From DASUAL01 sp035763805 (GTDB lineage: Bacteria; Gemmatimonadota; Gemmatimonadetes; Gemmatimonadales; GWC2-71-9): a stretch of 45,686 nucleotides of DNA. Position numbers and translations under genes: made by a program. Location: positions 1 through 45,686 of the forward strand of contig DASUAL010000023.1 in the NCBI GenBank assembly GCA_035763805.1, written 5' to 3'. The notes beneath the pieces are model-generated. The model was given only the letters and a program-made list of their open reading frames with translations, had not been told where the DNA came from and ran no database searches. This document shows, one piece after another, positions 27,549 to 36,186 of this stretch (positions within the stretch are counted from its first letter, which is position 1; each line of letters starts with the position of its first letter).

Positions 27549-28810
27549 GCCGCGAGCGCCCTCGACATCACCTTGAGCCCGAGCTCCATCCCCTTCCATG
27601 CGAGTCCGGCATGGAATGGGTTTCCCGCCCGGAACCGCCACGGGAGATACAGGCCGAGCAGCTTCTTGCCCCATCGCCACGCGGGCGACGAGCCGACCCG
27701 GTACAACCCGTCGCGGTCGCGCCGCACCTCGAGGGGCCGGTCCGGCCGCCCGGTCAGCCGCAGCGGGACCTGCGCGAACGTCGCGGTGTCGAACTCCTCC
27801 ATCACGCATACGCTGACCGGGTCGAACGGCGCCGTCGCGCGCACGCCGAGCACCTCGGCCGCGATCCGCTCTGCAGCAGCGTCCCCCTGGAGAAACGCGA
27901 GGAATGCCTGCTTCACCGGGAAGTCGCCTGCGTCGCCTACGGCGTAGACGTCGGGATGGCCGATGACCTGCCGCGTCGCAGGATCGGTCTGGAGGAACCC
28001 CCGCTCGTCCTGCGGCAGCCCTCGGAACGCGGTGGCCGCGACATACGGCGGGAAAGACACGAGCAGATCGTACGGCAGGGCGTTTCCGTTTCTGTAGCGC
28101 ACTTCGCCGGCCTCCACCCGATCCACGGCGTAGTCCGGATGGCCGGTGATGCCCCGTCGGGCGAACTCGCCCACCACGACGTCATGCAGCCTGGGGCCGA
28201 ACGCTTGAATGAACTGCGCCTCGTACGTGGACCAGGCGATATCCACGGCGCTCCGCACCTGGTTGCGGTGCAGCCAGGTGTCGAGCATGAACACGATCTC
28301 GTACAGCGGCCCGGAGCACTTGTTCTCCGGGGGCACGAGGAACAGCACGCGCCGCCGCGTTCCCTGGCGTGCGTCGGCCAGCAGTCGCGCGAAGGCCGCC
28401 CGTAGGCTCAGCATCGCTTCCGGTGTCCAGATCGTCTCGGCGTGCGCGCTGAGGCCAGGAACTTCCTCCGGCCGGATGCCGGCGCCGGTGGCGACCACGA
28501 GATAGTCGTAGGGAATCGTCTGCCCGGCTGCGCGCACCGCCTTGGCGACGGGGTCGATCTCCTCGGCCCGGGCTTGCGTGAACGCGATTCCCTTACGCCG
28601 GGTCGGACGGTCGAGCGGGATCATCAGCTTCTCGGGATCGAGCCCGAAGGGGATATAGATCGTGTTGGGTTTGAAGAGAAACCGGTCCTTGTCCGACACC
28701 AGTGCGATGTCGGCGCGGTCCCCCAGCCGCCAACGCAGGTAGAACGCGGCTTCGAGGCCCGCGAACCCGCCGCCCAAGACCAAGACTTTCGGCTTGCCCG
28801 TGAATGCCAT
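27545..28810 (-). CDS. Sulfide:quinone oxidoreductase-like FAD protein
   Basis: This 421-residue flavoprotein has an N-terminal dinucleotide fold 'VLVLGGGFAGLEAAFYLRWRLG', 'DYLVVATGAGIRPEEVPGL', and the C-terminal FAD loop 'VYAVGDAGDFPVKQAFLAFLQGDAAA'. Two cysteines, Cys165 in 'ENKCSGPLYE' and Cys335 in 'VSVCVMEEF', are placed like the redox-active pair of sulfide:quinone oxidoreductases. The short C-terminus has an amphipathic stretch as in monotopic members. ATG 28810 is preferred because GGGAG lies 5 bases upstream; GTG 28822 is the alternative. The coupled cytochrome c gene suggests a flavocytochrome-like arrangement. Sulfide is the family-based substrate, not proven. Confidence 0.83.
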   Translation of the reverse strand: MAFTGKPKVLVLGGGFAGLEAAFYLRWRLGDRADIALVSDKDRFLFKPNTIYIPFGLDPEKLMIPLDRPTRRKGIAFTQARAEEIDPVAKAVRAAGQTIPYDYLVVATGAGIRPEEVPGLSAHAETIWTPEAMLSLRAAFARLLADARQGTRRRVLFLVPPENKCSGPLYEIVFMLDTWLHRNQVRSAVDIAWSTYEAQFIQAFGPRLHDVVVGEFARRGITGHPDYAVDRVEAGEVRYRNGNALPYDLLVSFPPYVAATAFRGLPQDERGFLQTDPATRQVIGHPDVYAVGDAGDFPVKQAFLAFLQGDAAAERIAAEVLGVRATAPFDPVSVCVMEEFDTATFAQVPLRLTGRPDRPLEVRRDRDGLYRVGSSPAWRWGKKLLGLYLPWRFRAGNPFHAGLAWKGMELGLKVMSRALAA

Positions 28811-28864
28811 CCGCGCTCCCACCGGGGATAGGGGCAGGTTAGCAAGGCTGCCTACGCGGAGCCG

Positions 28865-28889
28865 TGAAGGGGGAGTGAAAGCCCCTTCA
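28865..28889. promoter_or_regulatory. Inverted repeat in the divergent region between the SQR-like and PTS-HTH genes
   Basis: TGAAGGGG (28865-28872) and CCCCTTCA (28882-28889) form a perfect 8-bp inverted repeat with a 9-bp spacer. It sits between two divergent starts (28810 minus, 28971 plus) in an otherwise unassigned 160-bp gap. It could be an operator serving either promoter, or a leader hairpin of the minus-strand gene. The adjacent plus-strand gene encodes a DNA-binding domain and is a candidate ligand. Confidence 0.4.
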
Positions 28890-28970
28890 GGAAGCCTTTT
28901 CGCGCGCCGCGTGAATACTACATTTCGTCGTCACTCGACTCCCCCGTCGTCGCGAGGTGATGTTGCCTGT

Positions 28971-29675
28971 ATGCAGCTGACCGTTCGGCAAGCCGCCTCA
29001 TACCTGGACGTAGATGAGGCGACCGTGCGGCGCTGGATTCGAACGCGAGGGCTGCCGGCGCATCGGGTCGACGAGCGCCTACACCTCAACGCCATCGAGC
29101 TATGGGAATGGGCGACCGAGCAGGGCGTCCCCGTATCCCGGCGCCTGCTCGAGCAGGCCCGCCGCCAGCCCGACGAAGTGCCGCCCCTCGGCGACCTCCT
29201 CACGGCGGGCGGGATCCATCACGACGTCGGCGGGCGTGACAAGGGGGGCGTGCTGCGAGAGATCGTCGGTCGTCTCCCCTTGCCCGAGGACGTGGATCGG
29301 GACTTCCTGATCACCGTGCTCGAAGCGCGGGAGGCGATGGGGTCCACGGGGATCGGGAATGGCATCGCCATCCCCCACGTCCGGAACCCGATCCTGCTGC
29401 GCGTTCGCGCGCCCTTCGTGACGCTCTGTCTGCTGCAACATCCGGTGGACTTCGAGGCGATCGACGGCAAGCCGGTCCACGCGCTGTTCACCGTCATCAG
29501 TCCGAGCGTGCCGGTCCATCTCCGCATCCTCGGACAGCTCGGCTTGGTGCTACGCGACGAGGAGCTCCGCAGGCTACTGGCCGCGCGCCGATCCGCCGAG
29601 GAAATCCTCGGTCGGATTCGTGCACTCGAGGCGCGCGGCAGCGGGATGCACTCGTCCCCGACCGGCGTCGCGTGA
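28971..29675 (+). CDS. Helix-turn-helix/PTS EIIA (fructose-type) fusion protein
   Basis: This 234-residue cytoplasmic protein starts with an excisionase/MerR-like helix-turn-helix domain ('TVRQAASYLDVDEATVRRWIRTRGLPAHRV', residues 3-33, with 'LHLNAIELWEW' after). It continues, from about residue 85, with a PTS EIIA type-2 domain containing 'STGIGNGIAIPHVRNP', in which His136 is the expected phosphorylation site. EIIA-Ntr-type domains control transport and metabolism according to phosphorylation state. Here the domain is joined to a DNA-binding part, so a phosphorylation-dependent regulator is the natural reading. ATG 28971 gives the complete HTH domain; the longer open frame from 28794 is not credible. 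The gene ends 25 bp before the membrane complex operon and is probably co-transcribed with it. No other PTS genes are visible. Confidence 0.88.
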   Translation: MQLTVRQAASYLDVDEATVRRWIRTRGLPAHRVDERLHLNAIELWEWATEQGVPVSRRLLEQARRQPDEVPPLGDLLTAGGIHHDVGGRDKGGVLREIVGRLPLPEDVDRDFLITVLEAREAMGSTGIGNGIAIPHVRNPILLRVRAPFVTLCLLQHPVDFEAIDGKPVHALFTVISPSVPVHLRILGQLGLVLRDEELRRLLAARRSAEEILGRIRALEARGSGMHSSPTGVA

Positions 29676-29700
29676 CAACGGCAGTTCGCCGCGTTACCTG

Positions 29701-31665
29701 ATGGCCCTTTTCTTCACGGGGATAGCCGCCATCGTGCTTGGCGGTCTGGCCAGGGTGGCGCTGTCGCCCCGGCCCCGGTTGGCGTCCGGCGCGTTTGCGC
29801 TGCTGGTTGGCACCGGCTGTCTCGTGGCAGCGCTGCCCGCCGTACACGTGCTGGCGGGTGGTACCGTCGCCGCGGCACGGGTGAGCGCCGCCGTACCGGG
29901 CGGTGACTGGGTGTTCGGGGTCGACCCGCTCTCGGCATTCTTCCTGCTCGTCGTGCTCGGCGTGGGCGCGGCCAGCGCGCTGTACGGCGTTCGATACCTC
30001 GCCGCTCAAGCCAGCCATGGCCCCGTCGGGGTCTCCCACCTCCTCATGGCGCTCGAAATCGCGGCGCTCGCGTTGGTGGTGACCGCCCGCTCGGGCGTTC
30101 CCTTCCTGATGGCCTGGGAGATCATGGCGGTCCTCGCCTATTTCCTGGTCGTCTTCGAGAGCCAGCATGCAGAGGTGCGCCGCGCGGGGCTGATCTACCT
30201 CGTGGGCACGCACACCGGTACGCTCGCGCTCATAGCCTTGTTCGCCTCATGGGGGCAGCGCGCGGGCGCCCTCTCCTTCGACGCCTTGGCCGCGGCGTCG
30301 CCCGCGCTTCCGGTCGGCGGCGCGCTCGTCTTCGCGCTCGGGCTCGCGGGATTCGGCTTCAAGGCCGGCCTCGTGCCGCTGCACTTCTGGCTCCCCGGCG
30401 CCCACGGAGCCGCGCCGTCGCACGTGTCGGCCCTGATGTCCGGCGTGGTCATCAAGATGGGGATTTACGGCCTGTTGCGGTTGGTGAGTCTGGCCGGTCC
30501 GCCGCCGGTCTGGTGGGGCTGGCTGGTCCTGGGCCTGGGGCTCGCTTCGGGCGTGCTCGGCGTGCTCTGGGCGCTCGCCCAGCACGACCTCAAGCGCCTG
30601 CTCGCCTACCACAGCGTGGAGAACATCGGGATCATCCTTCTGGGGCTGGGCATCGGTGCCCTCGGAGCGCGCTACGACGCGCCGCTCGTCGCCGTGCTCG
30701 GCTTCGCCGGCGCCGTTCTGCACACGTTGAATCACGCACTGTTCAAGAGCTTGCTGTTCCTCGGAGCGGGCGCCGTGCTGCGCGCCACGGGCACTCGCCT
30801 GATGGACCGGCTCGGAGGACTGGCGCGCCGGATGCCCATCACCTGGGCGACGTTCCTCATCGGGTCGATCGCCATTGTCGGGTTACCGCCACTCAACGGG
30901 TTCGTCAGCGAGTGGGTCGTGTACCAGAGCCTGCTGCGGAGCGCGGGGATCGCGCCGGCGCGCGCAGCGGTCTTCGCCGTGGCCGGGCTCGCGCTCATCG
31001 GCGCCCTGGCGCTGGCGTGTTTCGCGAAGGCTGGTGGTGCGGTGTTCCTCGGCCAGCCGCGCACCACCCTGGCCCAGGAGGGCGGCGAGGTGGAGCGGGG
31101 GCTGCTGGCCCCGATGGTCGCGCTGGCGCTGGCGTGCATCGTGATCGGGGTCGCGCCGGTGGTCGCGGTGACCCCCGCTCTCCACGTGGCCGCCGCGATC
31201 GGCGGGGTGGCGCGCGGCTCCGCAGACCAGGCGGCCGCCGCGGTGGGACCCGCCCTCCAGTGGATCTCTCTCACGGCCATCGCGCTGGCGGCGCTGGTCG
31301 GGGCCGGCTGGTGGCTCCACGAGCGCCTGCTACGTCGCCGACCGAGGGCGTGGGCCGAAACGTGGGGGTGCGGCTACGCTCACCCCGAGCCGCGCATGCA
31401 GTACACCGCGGCGTCGTTCGCCGCGCCGCTGATCGTCGCCTACGGACGTGCGGCGGGCGTCCACGTCACCCGCGAGCCCGGAGCGTTCCACACCCATCCC
31501 AAAGACCACGTGCTCGACGGCATCGCGCTGCCGCTGTGGACACGGATGCGGACATGGGCGCTGGCGGCCCGACCGATCCAGCAGGGGCGGTTGTGGATGT
31601 ACCTGCTGTACCTCCTGGGAGCCCTGCTCGCGCTGCTGCTCTATCTGGCCCTCCGTGCGGGGTGA
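29701..31665 (+). CDS. Ehr complex antiporter-like subunit (HyfB/NuoL-N family)
   Basis: This 654-residue membrane protein has about 14-16 hydrophobic segments. The antiporter-module core runs 'MAWEIMAVLAYFLVVFES', 'GFGFKAGLVPLHFWLPGAHGAAPSHVSALMSGVVIKMGIYG', 'HDLKRLLAYHSVENIGIILLG' and 'NHALFKSLLFLGAGAV'. The lysines in the second and third of these and the Glu in the first are the residues expected for proton or sodium pumping in NuoL/N and HyfB proteins. A soluble C-terminal stretch ('ETWGCGYAHPEPRMQYTAASFA') is typical of HyfB rather than NuoN. It is the first of six membrane-complex genes. ATG 29701 starts the first hydrophobic helix; in-frame codons before it overlap the EIIA gene. Confidence 0.9.
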   Translation: MALFFTGIAAIVLGGLARVALSPRPRLASGAFALLVGTGCLVAALPAVHVLAGGTVAAARVSAAVPGGDWVFGVDPLSAFFLLVVLGVGAASALYGVRYLAAQASHGPVGVSHLLMALEIAALALVVTARSGVPFLMAWEIMAVLAYFLVVFESQHAEVRRAGLIYLVGTHTGTLALIALFASWGQRAGALSFDALAAASPALPVGGALVFALGLAGFGFKAGLVPLHFWLPGAHGAAPSHVSALMSGVVIKMGIYGLLRLVSLAGPPPVWWGWLVLGLGLASGVLGVLWALAQHDLKRLLAYHSVENIGIILLGLGIGALGARYDAPLVAVLGFAGAVLHTLNHALFKSLLFLGAGAVLRATGTRLMDRLGGLARRMPITWATFLIGSIAIVGLPPLNGFVSEWVVYQSLLRSAGIAPARAAVFAVAGLALIGALALACFAKAGGAVFLGQPRTTLAQEGGEVERGLLAPMVALALACIVIGVAPVVAVTPALHVAAAIGGVARGSADQAAAAVGPALQWISLTAIALAALVGAGWWLHERLLRRRPRAWAETWGCGYAHPEPRMQYTAASFAAPLIVAYGRAAGVHVTREPGAFHTHPKDHVLDGIALPLWTRMRTWALAARPIQQGRLWMYLLYLLGALLALLLYLALRAG

Positions 31666-31671
31666 CGGGTC

Positions 31672-32586
31672 GTGAGCCGGTCGGCTCTCGTTGGACTTGC
31701 GCTGCTGCTCGGTGTCGCGCCCCTGCTCTCCGGCATCGCGGCGAGGACCAAGGCGCGGCTCACGGGCCGGCGCGGCGCGCCCCTCCTGCAGCTCTACTGG
31801 GATCTGGCCCGCCTCCGGCGCAAGGGCGTTGTCTACAGTCGCACCACCACGTGGGTGTTTCGGCTCGCGCCGATCGTCCTCGTCGCCACCGCCGCCCTCG
31901 CGGCTTGCTTGGTGCCGCTCGACGGGCGCCGCGCGCTCGTGAGCTTCAGTGGGGATTTCGTGGCGTTCGCCTATCTCCTGGCCCTGGGCAGATTCTTCCT
32001 CGTCCTCGCCGCCCTCGACACGGGCTCCAGCTTCGAAGGCATGGGCGCGAGCCGCGAGGTCACCGTGGCGGCGTTCGCAGAGCCCGCGCTGTTCCTGGCG
32101 TTCATCGCGCTCGTCCTCGCGACCGGGAGCCTCTCGCTCGGCGGCGCGCTGGGCGCTCCCCTTACGCAGGCGTGGCCAACCGCCGTCCCGGCGCTCGCGA
32201 TGGTCACGGCGAGTCTCTTCTTGGTACTCCTGGCCGAGGGATCGCGCGTGCCCGTGGACGATCCGGCGACTCACCTCGAGCTCACGATGATTCACGAGGT
32301 CATGGTATTGGACCACAGCGGACCTGACTTTGCGTTGATCCTGTACGGCGGAGCGCTGAAGTTGGCGCTGTTCGGCGCCCTGCTCGTCGGCGCCGTCGTC
32401 CCACGGGCCGGGCTTGCCCCGGGGCTGGGGCTCGCGGTGTTGGTGCTCGGCTTGCTCGGGGTCGCGGTCCTGGTCGGGATCGTGGAGTCGGTCACGGCGC
32501 GTCTGCGCCTGAGCCGCGTGCCCCAGTTCCTGACGGCCGCGTCCGCTCTCGCGGCGCTCGCCGTCATCCTGCTACTCGTGAGATAG
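31672..32586 (+). CDS. Ehr complex membrane anchor subunit (HyfC/NuoH family)
   Basis: This 304-residue membrane protein has about eight hydrophobic segments. NuoH/HyfC hallmarks are the early cytoplasmic loop 'ARTKARLTGRRGAPLLQLYWDLARLRRKGVVYS', the Glu-bearing segments 'TGSSFEGMGASREVTVAAFAEPALFLAF', and 'RVPVDDPATHLELTMIHEVMVLDHSGPDFAL'. These acidic residues line the quinone/proton coupling path in complex I-like enzymes. The subunit holds the peripheral arm to the membrane. The start is GTG 31672, 6 bp after the HyfB-like gene. Length is normal for HyfC/HycD. Confidence 0.92.
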   Translation: MSRSALVGLALLLGVAPLLSGIAARTKARLTGRRGAPLLQLYWDLARLRRKGVVYSRTTTWVFRLAPIVLVATAALAACLVPLDGRRALVSFSGDFVAFAYLLALGRFFLVLAALDTGSSFEGMGASREVTVAAFAEPALFLAFIALVLATGSLSLGGALGAPLTQAWPTAVPALAMVTASLFLVLLAEGSRVPVDDPATHLELTMIHEVMVLDHSGPDFALILYGGALKLALFGALLVGAVVPRAGLAPGLGLAVLVLGLLGVAVLVGIVESVTARLRLSRVPQFLTAASALAALAVILLLVR

Positions 32587-32591
32587 GGGCG

Positions 32592-33233
32592 ATGCCGCGC
32601 CTGGCCGATCTGCTGCTCCTCCTCGTGATGCTCACGAGCTTCGTCGTGCTCGGAACGACCCGACTGTCCACCTGCATCCGGGCCGTCGCATTCCAGGGGC
32701 TCCTCCTCGGAATGCTGCCCCTGGCCCTGTATCCGAACGGCGAACTCCACACGTGGGGGCTGGCAGTAGGCACCATGGCGGTCAAAGCGGTCATCCTGCC
32801 CCGGTTCCTGAGCTGGGCGATCCGCGAGGCCGCCGTGCGCCGGGAGGTGGAGCCGCGCGTGGGGTACGCCCTCTCCCTCCTGCTCGGCGTCGTGGCCGTG
32901 GCCGCGGCGTTCGCGATCAGCACCGGGCTCCCGCTCCCGGAGCGCACCCGGGAGATGCTCGTCCCCGCCGCGCTGGCGACCGTGATCATCGGGCTGTTCG
33001 TCTTGATCACCAGGTCCAAGGCTCTGGTCCAGGTCGTGGGATACCTGATGCTCGAAAACGGGGTGTACCTGTTCGGGCTGACCCACGTGGAGCGGGTGCC
33101 GTTCCTCGTCGAGGCGGGAGTGCTGCTCGACGTCTTCGTCGGGGTCTTCATCATGGGCATCGTGGTGTTCCACATCAACCGCGAGTTCGACTCCCTCGAC
33201 TCCGCGCGCCTCACCGAGCTCACGGACCGATGA
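32592..33233 (+). CDS. Ehr complex small membrane subunit (HyfE family)
   Basis: This 213-residue hydrophobic protein has about seven segments, matching HyfE of hydrogenase-4-type complexes. Its N-terminal half resembles NuoK/MrpC ('FVVLGTTRLSTCIRAVAFQGLLLGMLPLAL'), and the segment 'VVGYLMLENGVYLFGL' carries a buried Glu in a NuoK-like setting. The C-terminal 'GVLLDVFVGVFIMGIVVFHINREFDSLDSARLTELTD' is the typical HyfE tail. It lies 5 bp after the HyfC-like gene and overlaps the HyfF-like gene by 4 bp (ATGA). It would be part of the proton-conducting membrane arm. Confidence 0.92.
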   Translation: MPRLADLLLLLVMLTSFVVLGTTRLSTCIRAVAFQGLLLGMLPLALYPNGELHTWGLAVGTMAVKAVILPRFLSWAIREAAVRREVEPRVGYALSLLLGVVAVAAAFAISTGLPLPERTREMLVPAALATVIIGLFVLITRSKALVQVVGYLMLENGVYLFGLTHVERVPFLVEAGVLLDVFVGVFIMGIVVFHINREFDSLDSARLTELTDR

Positions 33234-34663
33234 TCCTGCTCGCGCTCATCGCCGTGCCCGCACTGGCCGCCGTGGGCGCCTACGCCCACCGGGCAGCGGA
33301 ATGGCGCGCCCCCTGGCTGGTGCTCGGCGCCCTGCTTCATGTCGTGCTCGTGGCCCTCGCCTGGGGCTCCTCGACCGGGCGCGTGTTCGGAGGGTGGCTG
33401 GCCCTGGATGCGCTCGGGCTGATCGTGTTGTCCACCGTGAGCCTGCTGTTCGCGGTGGTAGCGTCCTACGCCGTCGGATATCTGCGACGGGAGAGCCCGC
33501 GCGGCGGGCGCGCATTCGTGAGTTGCCTCCTCGCGTTCCTCGCGGCCGCGTCGCTCGTCGCGCTGAGCCACCACTTCGTGCTGCTCTGGGTCGGGCTCGA
33601 GGCGACGACCCTGGCGGTCGCGCCGCTCATCTTCCACCGTCACGACCGCCGCTCGCTCGAGGCCGTGTGGAAGTATCTCGTGCTTTCGTCAGTGGGGATC
33701 GCGCTCGCCTTGCTGGGCGTCTTCTTCCTCGCAACCGCCCAGGCCGGCGCCCCCGCCGGGCGGCCGCTCGTCCTCGCGGACCTCCTCCGCGACGCTGCCC
33801 GCCTGCACCCCGCGTGGCTCAAGGCGGCATTCATCTTCCTCCTGGTGGGCTTCGGGACGAAGATGGGTCTCGCCCCCATGCACACCTGGAAGCCCGACGC
33901 GTATGGCGAGGCGCCGGGCCTCGTGGGGGGCCTGATGGCCGGCGCGCTGACGAGCTGCGCGTTCTTGGCGGTCGCCCGAAGCACCCAGGTAGCGGTCGCC
34001 GCAGGCATCGGGCCGTTCATTCAACCCCTCCTCGTCGCCTTCGGCCTGCTGTCCCTGGTTGTGGCAGCCGCGTTTCTCATCGGGCAGACCGACCTCAAGC
34101 GCCTGCTCGCCTACTCGAGCGTCGAGCACATGGGGCTGTCGGCGCTCGGGCTCGGCCTGGGTGCGGCGGGCACGTACGGGGCGGTGCTCCACATGATCAA
34201 CAACGCCTTCGTGAAGGGGCTGCTGTTCCTCGCCGTGGGGAACGTGCTCCTGCACCCCGAGGCCGGGAGACCGCCCACCCTCTCCGGCGTCCTGAGCCGC
34301 GCGCCGGTCTCGGGTCTCCTCCTGCTCATCGGCCTCTTCGCCGTGACCGGGTCACCACCGTTCGGCACGTTCTTGAGCGAGTTCGCGATTCTCAGCGCCG
34401 CCTTCCAGGGCGGCCATTACTGGATCGCGGCGACCGTGCTCGCGCTGCTCGCGGTGATCTTTGTCGGGCTGGCCGCCCGCATTCTTGACGTGGTGCACGG
34501 CCCCTCGCCTCGCTCAGGGGAGAAGGCGCGTGAGAGCCCATGGCTCATCGCCGGACCCCTCCTGCTGGCGCTCGCCGTGCTCGTCCTCGGCGTGTTCATT
34601 CCCCGGGCCTTGTTCGAAGCGCTGAGCGCGGCGGCCAGGGCGTTGGGGGGCCGGGCGCCATGA
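33230..34663 (+). CDS. Ehr complex antiporter-like subunit (HyfF/NuoN family)
   Basis: This 477-residue membrane protein has about 14 hydrophobic segments. It is the second antiporter-type subunit of the complex: 'LLWVGLEATTLAVAPLIF', 'GFGTKMGLAPMHTWKPDAYGEAPGLVGGLMAGALTSCAFL', 'GQTDLKRLLAYSSVEHMGLSALGLGLG' and 'INNAFVKGLLFLAVGNV' follow the family order. The 'HTWKPDAYGEAP' loop is close to HyfF/HycC ('HTWLPDAHSEAP'-like). ATG 33230 overlaps the HyfE-like stop (ATGA), and the stop overlaps the HyfG-like start the same way. Two antiporter modules (with HyfB) imply translocation of more than one ion per turnover. Confidence 0.92.
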   Translation: MILLALIAVPALAAVGAYAHRAAEWRAPWLVLGALLHVVLVALAWGSSTGRVFGGWLALDALGLIVLSTVSLLFAVVASYAVGYLRRESPRGGRAFVSCLLAFLAAASLVALSHHFVLLWVGLEATTLAVAPLIFHRHDRRSLEAVWKYLVLSSVGIALALLGVFFLATAQAGAPAGRPLVLADLLRDAARLHPAWLKAAFIFLLVGFGTKMGLAPMHTWKPDAYGEAPGLVGGLMAGALTSCAFLAVARSTQVAVAAGIGPFIQPLLVAFGLLSLVVAAAFLIGQTDLKRLLAYSSVEHMGLSALGLGLGAAGTYGAVLHMINNAFVKGLLFLAVGNVLLHPEAGRPPTLSGVLSRAPVSGLLLLIGLFAVTGSPPFGTFLSEFAILSAAFQGGHYWIAATVLALLAVIFVGLAARILDVVHGPSPRSGEKARESPWLIAGPLLLALAVLVLGVFIPRALFEALSAAARALGGRAP

Positions 34664-36171
34664 GCGCGATCCCGGACATCGGACTGCGGAACCGTCGCAC
34701 CGTCACCTGGGCCGCCGTCCCCCGCAAGTCACCCGACGCGTTCTCGGCCGACGTGTGCAATGCGGTCGGGTGTGGATGGCGGCTCGTATCCTTCTTCGGG
34801 ATGCCGGAAGGGGAGGACCGCCTGTGTCTCGTTGCGGTCCTGGCGGACGACCGAGCGGGCGCGCTGACCGCCAGCGCGACGGTCGTCGGGAGGGAGTATC
34901 CAGCCGTGAGCCCCCGCTGCCTCCAGGCCGAGCTCTTCGAGCGCGAGATCGCCGAGCAGTGCGGGGTCACCCCGCTCGGGGCGGCCAGCCTGAGGCCGCT
35001 GCGGCGCCATCCGCCCGACCACGCTCCGCCCAGCTTTCCCCCGCGGACCATCGATCGGGAAGCGTATCCCTTTGCGCGCATCGCGGGCGAGGACGTGCAC
35101 GAGGTCGCCGTGGGGCCCGTGCACGCTGGGCTAATCGAACCGGGGCACTTTCGCTTCCAAGCATATGGGGAGGAGGTGTTGCTCCTCGAGATCGTGCTGG
35201 GATACCAGCACCGCGGAGTCGAGCGCCTGCTCGAGACCGTCGATCGAGCGCGGGCGGTGCTCGTGGCCGAGTCGATCGCCGGCGACTCGGTGATCGGCCA
35301 CACCGAGGCATACAGCGGTGCGCTCGAAGCACTCGCGAGAAGCCACAAGACGCCACGCGCCCAGACGATACGCGCGATCGCACTGGAGCTCGAGCGGCTC
35401 GCCAATCATATCGGCGACCTCGGGGCCATGGCCGCGGACGTCGCCTACCAGCCCGCGGCGGCCTATTTGGGGCGCCTGCGCGGCGAGTGCCTCAACCTGC
35501 TGATGACGCTGTCGGGGAACCGCTACGGCCGGGGGCTGGTGCGGCCGGGCGGCGTGGCGTTCGACATCCCCGAAGCGATGGCCACCGAGATGAAGGCGAG
35601 GCTCGAGGCGCTGCGACAGGAACTGGCCGGGGTACTGGCGCTGCTGTTCGACAATGCCTCCGTCCAGGCCCGTTTCGAAGGCGTCGGGATCGTCCCCAGA
35701 TCGGCCTGCGAGGAGCGGGGGATTGTGGGTGTCGTCGGCCGCGCGTGCGAGGTCGCGCGCGACGTGCGGCACGACCACCCCTACGGTGCCTTCCGCTTCG
35801 CGCACGTGCCCGTCGCTACCGCCTGGGCCGGCGACGTGCTCGCCCGCGCGCTCGTCAGGCGCCTCGAGATCGAGCGCTCGCTCGATTTCGTCATGGACCA
35901 GCTCGCGGCGCTCCCGAGAGGCGCGACCCGCGTCGAGTGCGGCCCGCTGCGACCCGATGAACTCGCGGTCGCGATGACGGAGGGATGGCGCGGCGAGATC
36001 GTCCACGCGGTCGTGACCGACGGAAACGGCAACATCCGCCGTCACAAGGTCACCGATCCCTCATTCCACAACTGGACGGCGCTCGCGCTCGCCCTCCCCG
36101 GAAACCAGATCTCCGACTTCCCGCTGTGCAACAAAAGCTTCAACCTGTCGTACGCCGGGCACGACCTCTGA
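34660..36171 (+). CDS. Ehr complex NuoCD/HyfG-like subunit lacking NiFe cysteines
   Basis: This 503-residue peripheral subunit resembles HyfG/HycE: an N-terminal NuoC-like domain (about residues 1-130), then the NuoD/large-subunit domain from 'GPVHAGLIEPGHFRFQ' (residue 152 on) with 'LGYQHRGVERLLE'. In true group 4 hydrogenases the next segment carries the CGxC pair; here it reads 'AGDSVIGHTEAY' (from residue 207) with no cysteine. The C-terminal DPCxxC motif is reduced to 'DFPLCNKSF', with only Cys490. Three of four nickel-iron ligands are therefore absent, and no protease-processing tail follows. This is the mark of energy-converting hydrogenase-related (Ehr) proteins, so the subunit should not make or use H2. 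ATG 34660 is in an ATGA overlap. Confidence 0.9.
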   Translation: MSAIPDIGLRNRRTVTWAAVPRKSPDAFSADVCNAVGCGWRLVSFFGMPEGEDRLCLVAVLADDRAGALTASATVVGREYPAVSPRCLQAELFEREIAEQCGVTPLGAASLRPLRRHPPDHAPPSFPPRTIDREAYPFARIAGEDVHEVAVGPVHAGLIEPGHFRFQAYGEEVLLLEIVLGYQHRGVERLLETVDRARAVLVAESIAGDSVIGHTEAYSGALEALARSHKTPRAQTIRAIALELERLANHIGDLGAMAADVAYQPAAAYLGRLRGECLNLLMTLSGNRYGRGLVRPGGVAFDIPEAMATEMKARLEALRQELAGVLALLFDNASVQARFEGVGIVPRSACEERGIVGVVGRACEVARDVRHDHPYGAFRFAHVPVATAWAGDVLARALVRRLEIERSLDFVMDQLAALPRGATRVECGPLRPDELAVAMTEGWRGEIVHAVVTDGNGNIRRHKVTDPSFHNWTALALALPGNQISDFPLCNKSFNLSYAGHDL

Positions 36172-36186
36172 GCAGGCAAGCGTAGC

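Noticed and set aside
34660..36171. NiFe hydrogenase large subunit
   Set aside because: The fold matches but three of four nickel ligands are missing, so hydrogen turnover should not be claimed.
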